This document shows positions 25,478 to 34,406 of a stretch of 64,000 nt of DNA, piece after piece. This stretch comes from Piscinibacterium candidicorallinum. Lineage in GTDB: Bacteria > Pseudomonadota > Gammaproteobacteria > Burkholderiales > Burkholderiaceae_C. Location of the stretch: NCBI RefSeq assembly GCF_047549485.1, contig NZ_CP180191.1, positions 3,348,001 to 3,412,000 on the forward strand, read 5' to 3'. Within the stretch, counting starts at the first letter, position 1. Every line of letters starts with the position of its first letter. Below the pieces are notes generated by a model that saw nothing but the letters and a program-made list of their open reading frames with translations, was not told the origin of the DNA and did no database searches. Position numbers and translations under genes: made by a program.

Positions 25478-25948
25478 TCAGGCGGCCGAAGCCACCGGCG
25501 CCCAACGCACAAAGGCCTGATGCACTTCCTCGGCGGTGGGCAGCGTGGACAGACGCTCGCGGAACTCGCGGTCAGAAAGCATTTGCGCCAGTTCGGAAAG
25601 AATCTCGAGGTGATGCTGGTTCGCATGCTCAGGCACGAGCAGGAACACCAGAATGCCGACCGGCTTGTTGTCCGGCGCCTCGAACTGGATGGCCTGGGTG
25701 ACGCGCACGAAAACCGCCAACGGATCCTTCAGGCCCTTGATGCGGCCATGCGGGATCGCCACGCCCTGGCCCAGACCAGTGGAGCCCAGGCGCTCGCGCG
25801 CGATCAGGCTGTCGAACACCGCGCTGCGCGCGATGCCGGCATTGTTCTCAAGCAGCAGACCCACTTGTTCGAACGCGCGCTTCTTGCTGGACGCGTCCAT
25901 GTCGAGCACGACATTGGCGAGGGGCAGAATTTGGCTGATCAGGTTCAT
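25478..25948 (-). CDS. ptsN: Nitrogen-regulatory PTS EIIA component
   Basis: EIIA-Ntr protein of 156 residues. The phosphorylated histidine is His67 in VAIPHGRIKGL. The rest fits the family (LGSTGLGQG and GILVFLLVPE). It is the last phosphate acceptor of the nitrogen PTS and influences potassium transport and stress responses. The start is at 25948 (MNLISQILP). It has a likely promoter of its own, with TATAAT 25 bases upstream, separate from hpf. Confidence 0.93.
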   Translation of the reverse strand: MNLISQILPLANVVLDMDASSKKRAFEQVGLLLENNAGIARSAVFDSLIARERLGSTGLGQGVAIPHGRIKGLKDPLAVFVRVTQAIQFEAPDNKPVGILVFLLVPEHANQHHLEILSELAQMLSDREFRERLSTLPTAEEVHQAFVRWAPVASAA

Positions 25949-25972
25949 GTTGCACCGCAACTAAGCCGGCAA

Positions 25973-25978
25973 ATTATA
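25973..25978 (-). promoter_or_regulatory. Perfect -10 box upstream of ptsN
   Basis: TATAAT on the minus strand, 25 bases before the ptsN start. The best -35-like sequence (TTGACC) is 21 bases upstream of it, which is too far, so the promoter is either weak, activator-dependent or uses another -35. Confidence 0.5.
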
Positions 25979-26113
25979 GGCAGCACCCCATTGAACGGCG
26001 GTCAAAGACCGTCACGCCCATGGAAAACCTTGACGAAGTGCCTGTTTCTCGCGACATGCCAGGAACAGGCACGCGGCGGCACAGACAGTGCATCTTTCGC
26101 AATGCAGCGAAAT

Positions 26114-26140
26114 CAAAAAGGCCCGCATCAAGCGGGCCTT
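26114..26140 (-). terminator. Intrinsic terminator after hpf
   Basis: On the minus strand a 9-base-pair stem AAGGCCCGC / GCGGGCCTT with a 5-base loop leads into TTTTTGATT. It starts 20 bases after the hpf stop and separates hpf from ptsN. Confidence 0.85.
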
Positions 26141-26159
26141 GTCTGTGGGAACGTTGAGC

Positions 26160-26495
26160 CTAGAGCCTTGCAGACGCCGACTCGCCGATGCGCTTCATCG
26201 GCACATGGGTGTGATTCTGCACCCGGTCTTTGTGGCGAAGCACCTGACGATCAAGCTTGTCAGTGACCGCATCGATGGCTGCATAGAGATCCGCATCGAT
26301 GGCTTCGCAGTGAATGTCCTTGCCGCGCACGTGTAGCGTGATCTCGGCCTTCTGATTGAGCTTTTCCACGGCTAGGACCACCGTGACGTCTATCACGTGA
26401 TCGAAGTGTCGGAGAATTCGCCCGACCTTCGACATCACGTACTCACGGATGGCTGCGGTGACTTCCAGATGATGGCCGCGGATTGTCAGATTCAT
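26160..26495 (-). CDS. hpf: Ribosome hibernation promoting factor
   Basis: Short-form HPF/RaiA protein of 111 residues that binds the 30S subunit and promotes inactive ribosome dimers in stationary phase. It begins MNLTIRGHHLEVTAAIREYV and contains the conserved basic surface KLDRQVLRHKDR. The start at 26495 is fixed by a textbook ribosome site GGAGGT, five bases before the ATG. It follows rpoN as in many proteobacteria and is ended by its own terminator. Confidence 0.93.
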   Translation of the reverse strand: MNLTIRGHHLEVTAAIREYVMSKVGRILRHFDHVIDVTVVLAVEKLNQKAEITLHVRGKDIHCEAIDADLYAAIDAVTDKLDRQVLRHKDRVQNHTHVPMKRIGESASARL

Positions 26496-26751
26496 GAAGC
26501 ACCTCCAAAACGATGCTGGTTTGCACACCCGGTGCTCACCGCTGCATCACGCTGCGCTGGCTTATGCCTGCCACCACCTCGCCGCATCGGACTTGCACCG
26601 TGCTTGAGGGGCGTCGCCTTGGAGACGGTTCCATCTCGGGGGAACCACCCGCCGCGAGCCCTTTACCTAAATGTCGCGCCAGCAGTGCTTTCTTTCGCTG
26701 CTGAACCATGCCGCAGTTAGGCAAAGGGTTCACGGGTGCTTCACGAAGAGG

Positions 26752-28287
26752 TCATAGATGCTTTCTCAGGTTGACTGGAGCAATTTTCATGGCTTCACGG
26801 TACTTCGCAACCGTGCGCCGTGCAACTACGACGCCCTGCTCGGCCAGAAGTTCAGCAATCCGGCTGTCTGACAGGGGCTCATTGGTGTTTTCGGCAGCGA
26901 TCAGCTGCTTTATGAGTGCCCGGATCGCTGTAGACGAAGCGGTACCGCCCGCTTCGGTGGCCAGGCTGGAGCCGAAGAAGTACTTGAGCTCGAAGGTGCC
27001 AAAAGGCGTGGCCATGAACTTTTGGGTGGTCACGCGCGAGATCGTCGATTCGTGCAGACCGAGAATGTCGGCAATCTCGCGCAGCACCAGCGGTCGCATC
27101 GCCACCTCGCCATGCGTGAAGAAGGCCTTCTGCCGCTCGACGATCGCCTGCGACACGCGCAGGATCGTGTCGAAGCGCTGCTCGACGTTCTTGATCATCC
27201 AGCGCGCTTCCTGAAGACGCGCGGACAGCGCAGCGCCACCCTCGCCCAGCTTGCCGCGCTGCTCCTTGAGCACGCGCGCGTAGGCCTCGTTGACGGCGAG
27301 CTTCGGCATGACCGACGCGTTGAGCTGCGCCTGCCAGCCTTCGCGCGTCTTGATCACGCGCACATCCGGGACCACATGGGAGGCCGCGCTCGATGCCCAG
27401 CGTGAGCCCGGATGCGGATCCAGCGTCTTGATGATGTTGACCGCAGCGCGCAGCGCCTCGTCATCCACGCGCAGCAGACGACGCAGACGCGTGAAGTCGC
27501 GTGATGCCACGGCCTGCAGATGGTTGCGTACCAGGTGAAGCGCCAGCTGAACCAGCTTGCGGTCCTGCTTGCGCAACGGACTCTTCGCATCGCAGTGCAG
27601 GATCTGCAGCGCAAGGCATTCGGCCGCGCTGCGCGCACCGACGCCTGGCGGATCAAAGCTCTGCACAAGCTTCAGCGCTGCGGGAAAGTCGTCCAGCACT
27701 TCGATCCGATCGGCCTCCCCGAGCAGCGCGCAGGCCGCATCGACCAGCTCTTCGGGCTCATCCAGCAGATAGCCGTTGTCGTCCAGCGCATCGATGATGA
27801 CTGCGGCCAGCACGCGATCACTGGCACCCACGCGGGTTGCGGCCAACTGCTCCAGGAGATGTTCGCGCAATCCGCCGCCCATGTCGCTGAGCTGCTGTCC
27901 TTCGCGATCATCGTCCTCCGGCGCGCCGGGGTTGCCCCAGCTCATTGTGGCGCTGTCCGCGCCCCACAGGTCCGTGCCCGGCTCGCCCGCATCCCCACCC
28001 AGATTGGACTCGCCCGACGCTGGCCCGTCCGTGGAGCCTTCGCTGCCAGGCTTGGCGTCCGACATCGGCGCCGGCCCGCTTTCAAGCAGGCGCCCCGAGC
28101 CGCTGACGGAAATGCTCATCGCACCCTGGGGGTCGTCCAGGCGCTCCAGCAAGGGGTTGTCATCGAGTGCGCGATCGATCTCCTCGTTCAGCTCGAGCGT
28201 CGACATCTGCAGCAGCTTGATGGACTGCTGCAGCTGCGGCGTAAGCGTGAGACTCTGGGAGAGCTTGAGACCGAGGGTGGGCTTCAT
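26752..28287 (-). CDS. rpoN: RNA polymerase sigma-54 factor
   Basis: Sigma-54 of 511 residues. The N-terminal activator-responsive region I is LGLKLSQSLTLTPQLQQSIK, followed by an acidic, low-complexity region II (about 60-140), the core-binding domain, a helix-turn-helix and the RpoN box ARRTVAKYREAMKIAP close to the end, which contacts the -24 element. It is 21 bases downstream of lptB on the same strand. It would be needed for any -24/-12 promoter in this genome. Confidence 0.95.
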   Translation of the reverse strand: MKPTLGLKLSQSLTLTPQLQQSIKLLQMSTLELNEEIDRALDDNPLLERLDDPQGAMSISVSGSGRLLESGPAPMSDAKPGSEGSTDGPASGESNLGGDAGEPGTDLWGADSATMSWGNPGAPEDDDREGQQLSDMGGGLREHLLEQLAATRVGASDRVLAAVIIDALDDNGYLLDEPEELVDAACALLGEADRIEVLDDFPAALKLVQSFDPPGVGARSAAECLALQILHCDAKSPLRKQDRKLVQLALHLVRNHLQAVASRDFTRLRRLLRVDDEALRAAVNIIKTLDPHPGSRWASSAASHVVPDVRVIKTREGWQAQLNASVMPKLAVNEAYARVLKEQRGKLGEGGAALSARLQEARWMIKNVEQRFDTILRVSQAIVERQKAFFTHGEVAMRPLVLREIADILGLHESTISRVTTQKFMATPFGTFELKYFFGSSLATEAGGTASSTAIRALIKQLIAAENTNEPLSDSRIAELLAEQGVVVARRTVAKYREAMKIAPVNLRKHL

Positions 28288-28308
28288 GCGCGATCGCGGC
28301 GGTCGCGC

Positions 28309-29124
28309 CTACATGCGGAAGTGTTCGCCCAGATAGACCCGGCGCACGTCCTCGTTGGCCACGATCTGCTCGGGCGTGCCCTCGGCCATCACCTGGCCTT
28401 CACTGATGATGTAGGCGTGGTCGCAGATGCCGAGGGTCTCACGGACGTTGTGGTCCGTGATGAGCACGCCGATGCCACGTGACTTCAGGAAGCGACAGAT
28501 GCGCTGAATCTCGATCACGGCGATCGGGTCCACGCCGGCGAAGGGCTCGTCGAGCAGCACGAAACGCGGTGAGGTTGCCAACGCACGAGCGATCTCCACA
28601 CGGCGCCGCTCACCGCCGGACAGACTCAGCGCCATGTTGGAGGCAAGATGGCTGATCTGCAGATCATCCAGAAGTGCCTGCAGCCGCCGATCCACTTCCG
28701 CACGCCCGAGCGGCTGACCACGCTCGTCGCTCTGCAACTCCAGCACCGCGCGGACATTGTCTTCCACGGAAAGCCGACGAAAGATCGATGCCTCCTGAGG
28801 CAGGTAGGACAAGCCGCGTCTGGCGCGCTCATGCATCGGCAGCTTGGCCAGTGAAACACCGTCGATGCTGATCTCGCCAGCGTCTGTGGCGACCAGCCCG
28901 ACCACCATGTAGAAGGTCGTAGTCTTGCCAGCACCGTTCGGGCCGAGCAGCCCGACCACCTCACCGCTTCGCACGGTCAGTGAGGCATTGCGTACAACCC
29001 GGCGCTTGCCGTAGGTCTTGGCCAGTCCGCGAACAACGAGCTCGGACGCCGGCAGGGCCGACGGATCAGTAGCCGCCACGGTCGGCGCGGCCGCGGATGC
29101 AACGGCGCTCGCAAGTTCGCTCAC
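28309..29124 (-). CDS. lptB: LPS export ABC transporter ATP-binding protein
   Basis: ATPase of 271 residues that powers LPS extraction from the inner membrane together with LptF and LptG. Walker A is GPNGAGKTTTFYM, the ABC signature LSGGERRRVEIARAL, and Walker B LLDEPFAGVDP. The start is the GTG at 29124 overlapping the lptA stop; this gives about 30 residues of Ala-rich N-terminal extension before the usual domain start (ELVVRGLAKTYGKR), which is longer than E. coli LptB (241). Confidence 0.94.
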   Translation of the reverse strand: MSELASAVASAAAPTVAATDPSALPASELVVRGLAKTYGKRRVVRNASLTVRSGEVVGLLGPNGAGKTTTFYMVVGLVATDAGEISIDGVSLAKLPMHERARRGLSYLPQEASIFRRLSVEDNVRAVLELQSDERGQPLGRAEVDRRLQALLDDLQISHLASNMALSLSGGERRRVEIARALATSPRFVLLDEPFAGVDPIAVIEIQRICRFLKSRGIGVLITDHNVRETLGICDHAYIISEGQVMAEGTPEQIVANEDVRRVYLGEHFRM

Positions 29125-29753
29125 GGCCGACCCTTCTCCGGCGGCGTGCCGCCCGGCGCTGAAGTTGGCGCTGAAGGAGTCGTCGTCTGACGCTGCGTCG
29201 CCGGCCCGGTGGCACCGCGCGGCGAAAGGGTTGCGCGCACACGACCGTCACTGCCCGCGCTGGGCTGGCCGCCCTCAACCGCGTAAGTCTCGAGCTGGTT
29301 GTTGTAGACGATGCGGGCGCCACGAATCTCGTCAAGGACACCGCCGTCCATGCCCGTGCGGCGCAGCACGGCATTGCCCACCAGAATGATCGTGTCTGCC
29401 TTGCCGTCAAACTCGATCCGGTCGGCCTGACCCACGAACAATTCCGGCAGGCCATCACGCTTGGTGCGGTAGTTGGCCGGCTTGCCAGCGGCACCGACAA
29501 GCGATCCATATTGGTAGCCATCCGGGTCCTGCCGGAATTCCAGCCGCTCACCGGCCAGCCGCGTGCTGCCGCGGATCAGCTCGACATCGCCAGTCCAGAC
29601 CTGCACCTGCTTGAGATCATCCCAGACTGCGCCTTTTGTCGACGACAGTTCAGTGCGCTGATTGCGATCCGCGCGCTCGGCATGGGTCGGTGCATGCAGC
29701 GCCACCAGTGTGGTGAACAGACAACCCAGCGCAATGCGGTGCAAAGCGTTCAT
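29121..29753 (-). CDS. lptA: LPS transport periplasmic protein
   Basis: Protein of 210 residues with a signal peptide (LGCLFTTLVALHAPTHA, cleavage near residue 26) and an OstA-like beta-jellyroll (GDVELIRGSTRLAGERLEF, ILVGNAVLRR). It forms the periplasmic bridge that carries LPS from LptC to LptD. The C-terminal 45 residues are Pro/Thr/Gly-rich. It overlaps both lptC and lptB by four bases. Confidence 0.9.
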   Translation of the reverse strand: MNALHRIALGCLFTTLVALHAPTHAERADRNQRTELSSTKGAVWDDLKQVQVWTGDVELIRGSTRLAGERLEFRQDPDGYQYGSLVGAAGKPANYRTKRDGLPELFVGQADRIEFDGKADTIILVGNAVLRRTGMDGGVLDEIRGARIVYNNQLETYAVEGGQPSAGSDGRVRATLSPRGATGPATQRQTTTPSAPTSAPGGTPPEKGRP

Positions 29754-30361
29754 CGTGATGCCTCCACAGTCATGCGCGTCGGTCCGGTGAATTCGATGTG
29801 GCGCTGGCCACCATCGATCTGCATGCCTTCACGCGCAAGGGCAACTCTTGGCCCCTGGGTGATCGACACCGGCTCCGACGTACGCATGATTTCGGTGTCC
29901 GGAAAGAGGTGCAGGCGCTGCGTGCTGAGGCGCTGCGGATCGGGGGCTCGAGCGCCGGGTGCCGCGGGCAAGTCGCGCTGGATGGCCACGTCGCCCAGCA
30001 GAACAATTTCCTCGCCGCCGCGCAGCACTTCACCGGTCTTCGAAGCGATCTGAGTGCTCGCCGCCTGCTTGCCGATGCTGACCACGCGCGGAGACTCAAC
30101 AACGGCCCGGTCTTCGGCTGGATAGTGCGTCAGCCGCGGCGCGACAAACTGCGTGGACAGCATGCCGCTGGTGGACAGGCGTGTCATGGTCAGGTTTTCG
30201 ATGATGTAGTCCGGCACGCCGGATGCGATCGGCTGCGCGTCGGCGCCTGTACGCACACGCGGCTCACGCAGTGCCAGCCAACCGGTCCACGCAGCTGCTG
30301 CAAGCAAGGCGCCCAGGAACGCCAGGTTCTGAAGCCGGTCACGCCAGACGCCACGTCGCAT
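29750..30361 (-). CDS. lptC: LPS export system protein LptC
   Basis: Protein of 203 residues with a single N-terminal membrane anchor (LAFLGALLAAAAWTGWLAL) and a periplasmic jellyroll (YIIENLTMTRLSTSGML, EEIVLLGDVAIQR). It passes LPS from LptB2FG to LptA. The start at 30361 (MRRGVWRDRLQ) is chosen because the anchor follows at once; the 64 codons upstream lie over kdsC. It is 11 bases after kdsC. Confidence 0.88.
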   Translation of the reverse strand: MRRGVWRDRLQNLAFLGALLAAAAWTGWLALREPRVRTGADAQPIASGVPDYIIENLTMTRLSTSGMLSTQFVAPRLTHYPAEDRAVVESPRVVSIGKQAASTQIASKTGEVLRGGEEIVLLGDVAIQRDLPAAPGARAPDPQRLSTQRLHLFPDTEIMRTSEPVSITQGPRVALAREGMQIDGGQRHIEFTGPTRMTVEASR

Positions 30362-30372
30362 GCCGCCAGCTC

Positions 30373-30924
30373 CTAGGCGTGATCGCCGGGTTCGCGCGAG
30401 GCGGCGACAATGCCGTCCCAGGCGCCCCGGGCACGCAGGATGAACTCGGCCAGTTCGCGCACGGCGCCGTGGCCGGCGGCCCGGGTGGCCTGCCAGTGGG
30501 CAGACTGCGGTAACGGATCGAAAGCTTCGGCCGTGGTGGCGGCAAAGCCGCAACGTACGAGCACGGGCAGGTCGGGCAGATCATCGCCCATGAAACCGAA
30601 CTGGTCAGCCTGCAACTCGGTCTGCTCAAGAAGCACTTCCATGCAGGCCACCTTGTTCTTGATGCCCTGGTGCACGTAACGGATACCGAGCTCGGTGGCG
30701 CGGCGCGCAACAGCCGGCGAGTTGCGCCCGGAGATGATGGCCACCGCCACGCCGGCGTCGATCAACATCTTCAAGCCATGGCCGTCCAGGGTGTTGAAGC
30801 GCTTGAAGGCCTCGCCCTGCTCGCCCACGAACAGGCTGCCATCAGTGAGCACACCGTCGACGTCAAAGCCCATCAGGCGGATGGTTCTGGCGCGATCAGT
30901 GGCGTTGGCGATCAGAGCAGGCAT
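30373..30924 (-). CDS. kdsC: 3-deoxy-D-manno-octulosonate 8-phosphate phosphatase
   Basis: HAD-superfamily phosphatase of 183 residues, releasing phosphate from Kdo-8-phosphate on the way to lipid A core assembly. The nucleophile motif is GFDVDGVLTDG (Asp21 and Asp23), followed by VAIISGRNS and GDDLPDLPVL. Its ATG overlaps the kdsD stop by one base. Confidence 0.93.
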   Translation of the reverse strand: MPALIANATDRARTIRLMGFDVDGVLTDGSLFVGEQGEAFKRFNTLDGHGLKMLIDAGVAVAIISGRNSPAVARRATELGIRYVHQGIKNKVACMEVLLEQTELQADQFGFMGDDLPDLPVLVRCGFAATTAEAFDPLPQSAHWQATRAAGHGAVRELAEFILRARGAWDGIVAASREPGDHA

Positions 30925-31907
30925 CAGATCACCTTTGCGGCCATCAGGTCGTTGGTGTGCAGGATGCCCACCAGATGCCCGTCGCGCAGGACCATGATGA
31001 CGTTGCGCCGCGTGCGATCGATCAGGTCAGCCGCTTCGGCGGCAAGCGCATCGGGGCCGATGGTGGTGGGCGTACGGCTCATCACGTCGGCCAGCGGGGT
31101 GTCGCGGATGTCGCCGCCTCGCTCGATCAATCGCCGCAGGTCACCATCCGTGAACACACCGACGAGGCGTTCGCCATCGACCACGGCGGTCGCGCCCATG
31201 CCCTTCTTGGTGATCTCGAACAGTGCGTCCTTGACGGTGGCCTTGTGATCCACCCGCGGTACGGCATCGCCCTGGCGCATGACGTTGTGGACGTGCGTGA
31301 GCAGCCGCCGGCCGAGCGCACCACCCGGGTGGCTGCGCGCAAAGTCTTCCTTCCGAAAGCCGCGCTTGGTCAAGGCAGCAACCGCGAGCGCATCGCCCAG
31401 CGCAAGTGTGGCTGTCGTGCTTGCCGTGGGCGCGAGATCAAGCGGGCAGGCTTCACGCTCAACGGCGACGTTCAGGTGCACATCGGCCAGACGCGCGAGG
31501 TCGGATTCGTCCCGCCCGGTCAAGGCAATCAGCTTGCAGCCCGCACGCTTGAGCACGGGCATGATGGTCACCAGCTCTGCAGCGCTGCCGGAATAGCTGA
31601 TGGCGATGAAGACGTCATCGCCCGTGACCATGCCGAGGTCACCGTGCATGGCCTCGGCCGGGTGCACGAAGAAAGCGGGGGTGCCCGTGGACGCGAACGT
31701 GGCGGCAATCTTGTTGCCGATGTGGCCGCTCTTGCCGATGCCGGACACGACCACGCGGCCCTTGCAGTCCAGCAGCATCTGCACAGCGCGATCGAAGCGC
31801 TCATCCAGGCGCGCGATGAGCGCGCGCACGGCGTCGGCTTCGATCTCTAGCACTTCCCGGGCCAGCTCGGTGGCTGGCAGGGATGCGGGGCTGGCTGGGC
31901 TTTGCAT
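30924..31907 (-). CDS. kdsD: Arabinose-5-phosphate isomerase
   Basis: Protein of 327 residues of the KpsF/GutQ family. It makes D-arabinose 5-phosphate, the first precursor of Kdo. It has an N-terminal SIS sugar-isomerase domain (VVVSGIGKSGHIGNKIA, ISYSGSAAEL, then FARSHPGGALGRRLL) and two C-terminal CBS domains. The start at 31907 (MQSPASPAS) is preferred over frames extending into the intergenic hairpin. First gene of the Kdo/LPS-transport/rpoN run on the minus strand. Confidence 0.93.
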   Translation of the reverse strand: MQSPASPASLPATELAREVLEIEADAVRALIARLDERFDRAVQMLLDCKGRVVVSGIGKSGHIGNKIAATFASTGTPAFFVHPAEAMHGDLGMVTGDDVFIAISYSGSAAELVTIMPVLKRAGCKLIALTGRDESDLARLADVHLNVAVEREACPLDLAPTASTTATLALGDALAVAALTKRGFRKEDFARSHPGGALGRRLLTHVHNVMRQGDAVPRVDHKATVKDALFEITKKGMGATAVVDGERLVGVFTDGDLRRLIERGGDIRDTPLADVMSRTPTTIGPDALAAEAADLIDRTRRNVIMVLRDGHLVGILHTNDLMAAKVI

Positions 31908-31980
31908 GGTCAGTCGAGTATATCCATGGGTACATTCCTTGCTTGGGCGCGCCGCGCCTGCGCTCAAACAGAAGAAGAAA

Positions 31981-32003
31981 GCCGCAGCACCGGCAGCTGC
32001 GGC
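31981..32003 (-). promoter_or_regulatory. Hairpin with T-rich tail in the kdsD leader
   Basis: GCCGCAGC (31981-31988) pairs with GCTGCGGC (31996-32003) around a 7-base loop. On the minus strand it is followed by TTTCTTCTTCTG, so it resembles an intrinsic terminator placed 74 bases ahead of kdsD. It could be an attenuator or could end transcription arriving from elsewhere. Confidence 0.4.
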
Positions 32004-32159
32004 GCACCCATCAGATCCGACCCACATGCGTACTGAACCCCCCGAACTGCGGCGCTCATTGGCGTTGGCCCACACGCGCCGGTCACCGAGTGCGGTCAGC
32101 TTGCATGCGCCTTTTCATGCAACGCAAAGCCCGCGTGATCTGCGAGGTGCGGTGAGCAG

Positions 32160-34160
32160 ATGAACGGCCTGCAACTCACATTGCTCCTGCTGGTGGCGGC
32201 CGTATTGGCGGTGGTGGCGTTTCGCCGTGCGAATCTGCCGCCGATCCTGGGCTATCTCGTGGTGGGCATGGTGGTCGGGCCGCACGCGATGGGCCTGGCG
32301 CCGGACACCCCGGCCACGCGCTACCTCGCCGAATTTGGCGTGGTGTTCCTGATGTTCTCCATCGGTCTGGAGTTCTCGCTGCCCACGCTGCGCGCGATGC
32401 GTGTGCAGGTGTTCGGCATCGGAACCGCGCAGGTTGTGCTGACAGTACTGATCGGCTTCGTCGGCATGCTGGCTGTGAAGGGGCTGCTGGTCTGGGCGGG
32501 TCTGAACACCATGGGCCTGAACTGGCAGGGCGCTCTGGCGCTTGCCGGCGCACTGTCCATGTCTTCTACAGCGATCATCTCCAAGCTGCTGGCCGAGCGC
32601 CTGGAGCTCGATCGCCCGCATGGCCGCACCATCATGGGCGTACTGCTGTTCCAGGATCTGGCCGTGGTGCCCCTGCTGGTGCTGGTGCCGGCGCTCTCGG
32701 GTGACCCGGCGCAGCTGCCACTGGCCTTGAGCCTCGCCTTGCTCAAGGCAGCCGTGCTGCTGGCGCTGCTGCTGGTCGTGGGCCAGCGCCTGATGCGCTG
32801 GTGGTTCACGCTGATCGCCCGGGCCCGCTCGCAGGAGCTGTTCGTTCTCAACGTGCTGCTCGTCACGCTCGGCCTGGCCTACCTCACGGAGATTGCCGGC
32901 CTGTCCCTGGCGCTCGGCGCCTTCGTAGCGGGCATGCTGATCGCGGAAACCCAGTACCGGCATCAGGTGGAGGAGGACATCAAGCCTTTCCGCGATGTGC
33001 TGCTGGGCCTGTTCTTCGTCACCATCGGCATGCAGCTGAACTTCGAGGTGGTGCTGCGCAGCTGGTGGCTGGTGCTGCTGCTCACCCTGCTGCCGGTGCT
33101 GCTGAAGTTCGGCATCGTGCTGGGGGTGGCCAAGCTTTTCGGCCAGAGCACAGGTACCGCACTGCGCAGTGCGCTGGCTCTGGCCACGGCCGGCGAGTTC
33201 GGTCTGGTGCTGGTCTCCCTGATGGGCCGCAACAATCTGGTGAGCGACGCGCTGCTGCAACCCGTGCTGGCGGCCATGCTGCTGTCCATGATCGCCACGC
33301 CCTTCATCATCGCGGCGAGCGACCGGATCGTGAACCGACTGTCTTCCAGCGAGTGGATGCTGGCCTCGCTGAACCTCACGCAGATTGCCGCACGCAGCAT
33401 GGCGGCGCAGCATCCGGTGCTGATCATCGGCTTTGGCCGCTGCGGCCAGAACCTGGCGCGCCTGCTCAAGCTGCAAGGCATGGACACCATGGCGCTGGAC
33501 CTGGACCCGGACCGCGTGCGCGAAGCGGCTGCCGCCGGCGAAAGCGTGGTGTTCGGTGATGGCGCGCGCAAGGAGGCGCTGGTGGCTGCCGGCATCATGC
33601 GCGCCTCGGCCCTGGTCATCACCCATGCCGAGACGCGCGGCGCACTCAAGGTGCTGCATCACGTGCGCGAGCTGCGGCCCGAGCTGCCCGTCATCGTGCG
33701 CACCCATGACGACAGCGACCTGGAAAAGCTGCGTGCCGCCGGCGCCACCGAGGTGGTGCCGGAGATCATCGAAGGCAGCCTGATGCTGGCCAGCCACGCG
33801 CTGGTGCTGCTGGGCGTGCCCCTGCGCAAGGTGGTGCACCAGGTGCAGGCGATGCGCGACGATCGCTACACCCTGCTGCGCGGCTACTTCCGTGGCGCGG
33901 ACGACGCCGACACCGACGAGCACACAGCCACGCGCCTGCACTCCGTACCGCTGGCCGAAGGCGCTGCCAGCATCGGCCGGCAGCTGGGCGACGTCGGTGT
34001 CGAGCTGGTGGGTGCGGAGGTGGCTGCGGTTCGGCGTGCGAGCGGCCTGAGCGTGTCGGGTGCCGGTCTGCATGAACACCTGCTCGCGGCGGGCGACGTG
34101 GTGGTGCTCAGCGGCGCGCCTGAGGCGCTGGCGCTGGCAGAGGAGCGCTTGCTGCGCTAG
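32160..34160 (+). CDS. CPA2 monovalent cation:proton antiporter (Kef/YbaL type)
   Basis: Inner-membrane protein of 666 residues. The first 390 or so form about twelve membrane helices of the sodium/proton exchanger family (FRRANLPPILGYLVVGMVVGP at the start). A cytoplasmic RCK/TrkA-N domain begins at VLIIGFGRCGQNLARLL, a nucleotide-binding Rossmann motif, and a TrkA-C domain ends the protein. It probably exports potassium or balances pH under stress. It is divergent from kdsD across 252 bases, the usual Burkholderiales layout. Confidence 0.9.
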   Translation: MNGLQLTLLLLVAAVLAVVAFRRANLPPILGYLVVGMVVGPHAMGLAPDTPATRYLAEFGVVFLMFSIGLEFSLPTLRAMRVQVFGIGTAQVVLTVLIGFVGMLAVKGLLVWAGLNTMGLNWQGALALAGALSMSSTAIISKLLAERLELDRPHGRTIMGVLLFQDLAVVPLLVLVPALSGDPAQLPLALSLALLKAAVLLALLLVVGQRLMRWWFTLIARARSQELFVLNVLLVTLGLAYLTEIAGLSLALGAFVAGMLIAETQYRHQVEEDIKPFRDVLLGLFFVTIGMQLNFEVVLRSWWLVLLLTLLPVLLKFGIVLGVAKLFGQSTGTALRSALALATAGEFGLVLVSLMGRNNLVSDALLQPVLAAMLLSMIATPFIIAASDRIVNRLSSSEWMLASLNLTQIAARSMAAQHPVLIIGFGRCGQNLARLLKLQGMDTMALDLDPDRVREAAAAGESVVFGDGARKEALVAAGIMRASALVITHAETRGALKVLHHVRELRPELPVIVRTHDDSDLEKLRAAGATEVVPEIIEGSLMLASHALVLLGVPLRKVVHQVQAMRDDRYTLLRGYFRGADDADTDEHTATRLHSVPLAEGAASIGRQLGDVGVELVGAEVAAVRRASGLSVSGAGLHEHLLAAGDVVVLSGAPEALALAEERLLR

Positions 34161-34221
34161 GGCAGTACGAGCATCGGCCCAAACGGGCGCCGAGCTTTGC
34201 CGCGACTGGTTTTCGCAGCGT

Positions 34222-34389
34222 CCCAAACCGCGTTCCGCAGGTCTGGAGCCACTCTTCAGGCACTTTGGCCTGAAGACGCGCGCCCATCAACGATCTGCGA
34301 TTTTCAGAATCTGTAGATCAAGCATCCATGCGCCTCTTCAGACCAAAATGGCTGAAGAGGCGCACCAGACAAGCGGAAACGGTTCTGGG
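34222..34389 (+). repeat. Dispersed palindromic repeat, copy C (two inverted units)
   Basis: Left unit TTCCGCAGGTCTGG then ACTCTTCAGGCACTTTGGCC; right unit, read on the minus strand, TTCCGCTTGTCTGG then CTCTTCAGCCATTTTGG. The two units are inverted relative to each other with about 55 bases between. Lies between the convergent antiporter and the T6SS cassette, where its hairpins may also stop transcription. Confidence 0.8.
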
Positions 34390-34406
34390 CCGCCCGCGGC
34401 GCGCGG

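Noticed and set aside
26536..26733. Small 65-codon frame between rpoN and hpf
   Set aside because: No ribosome site or family match; the 256-base gap more likely holds the hpf promoter, which could not be identified.
31600..32163. Plus-strand frame with a Lys/Ala-rich stretch near 31970
   Set aside because: Runs antisense to kdsD and through the intergenic hairpin; the Lys/Ala-rich look comes from the hairpin sequence.
32115..34226. 703-codon minus-strand open frame
   Set aside because: Antisense to the Kef-type antiporter; Gln/His/Arg-rich shadow with no family features.
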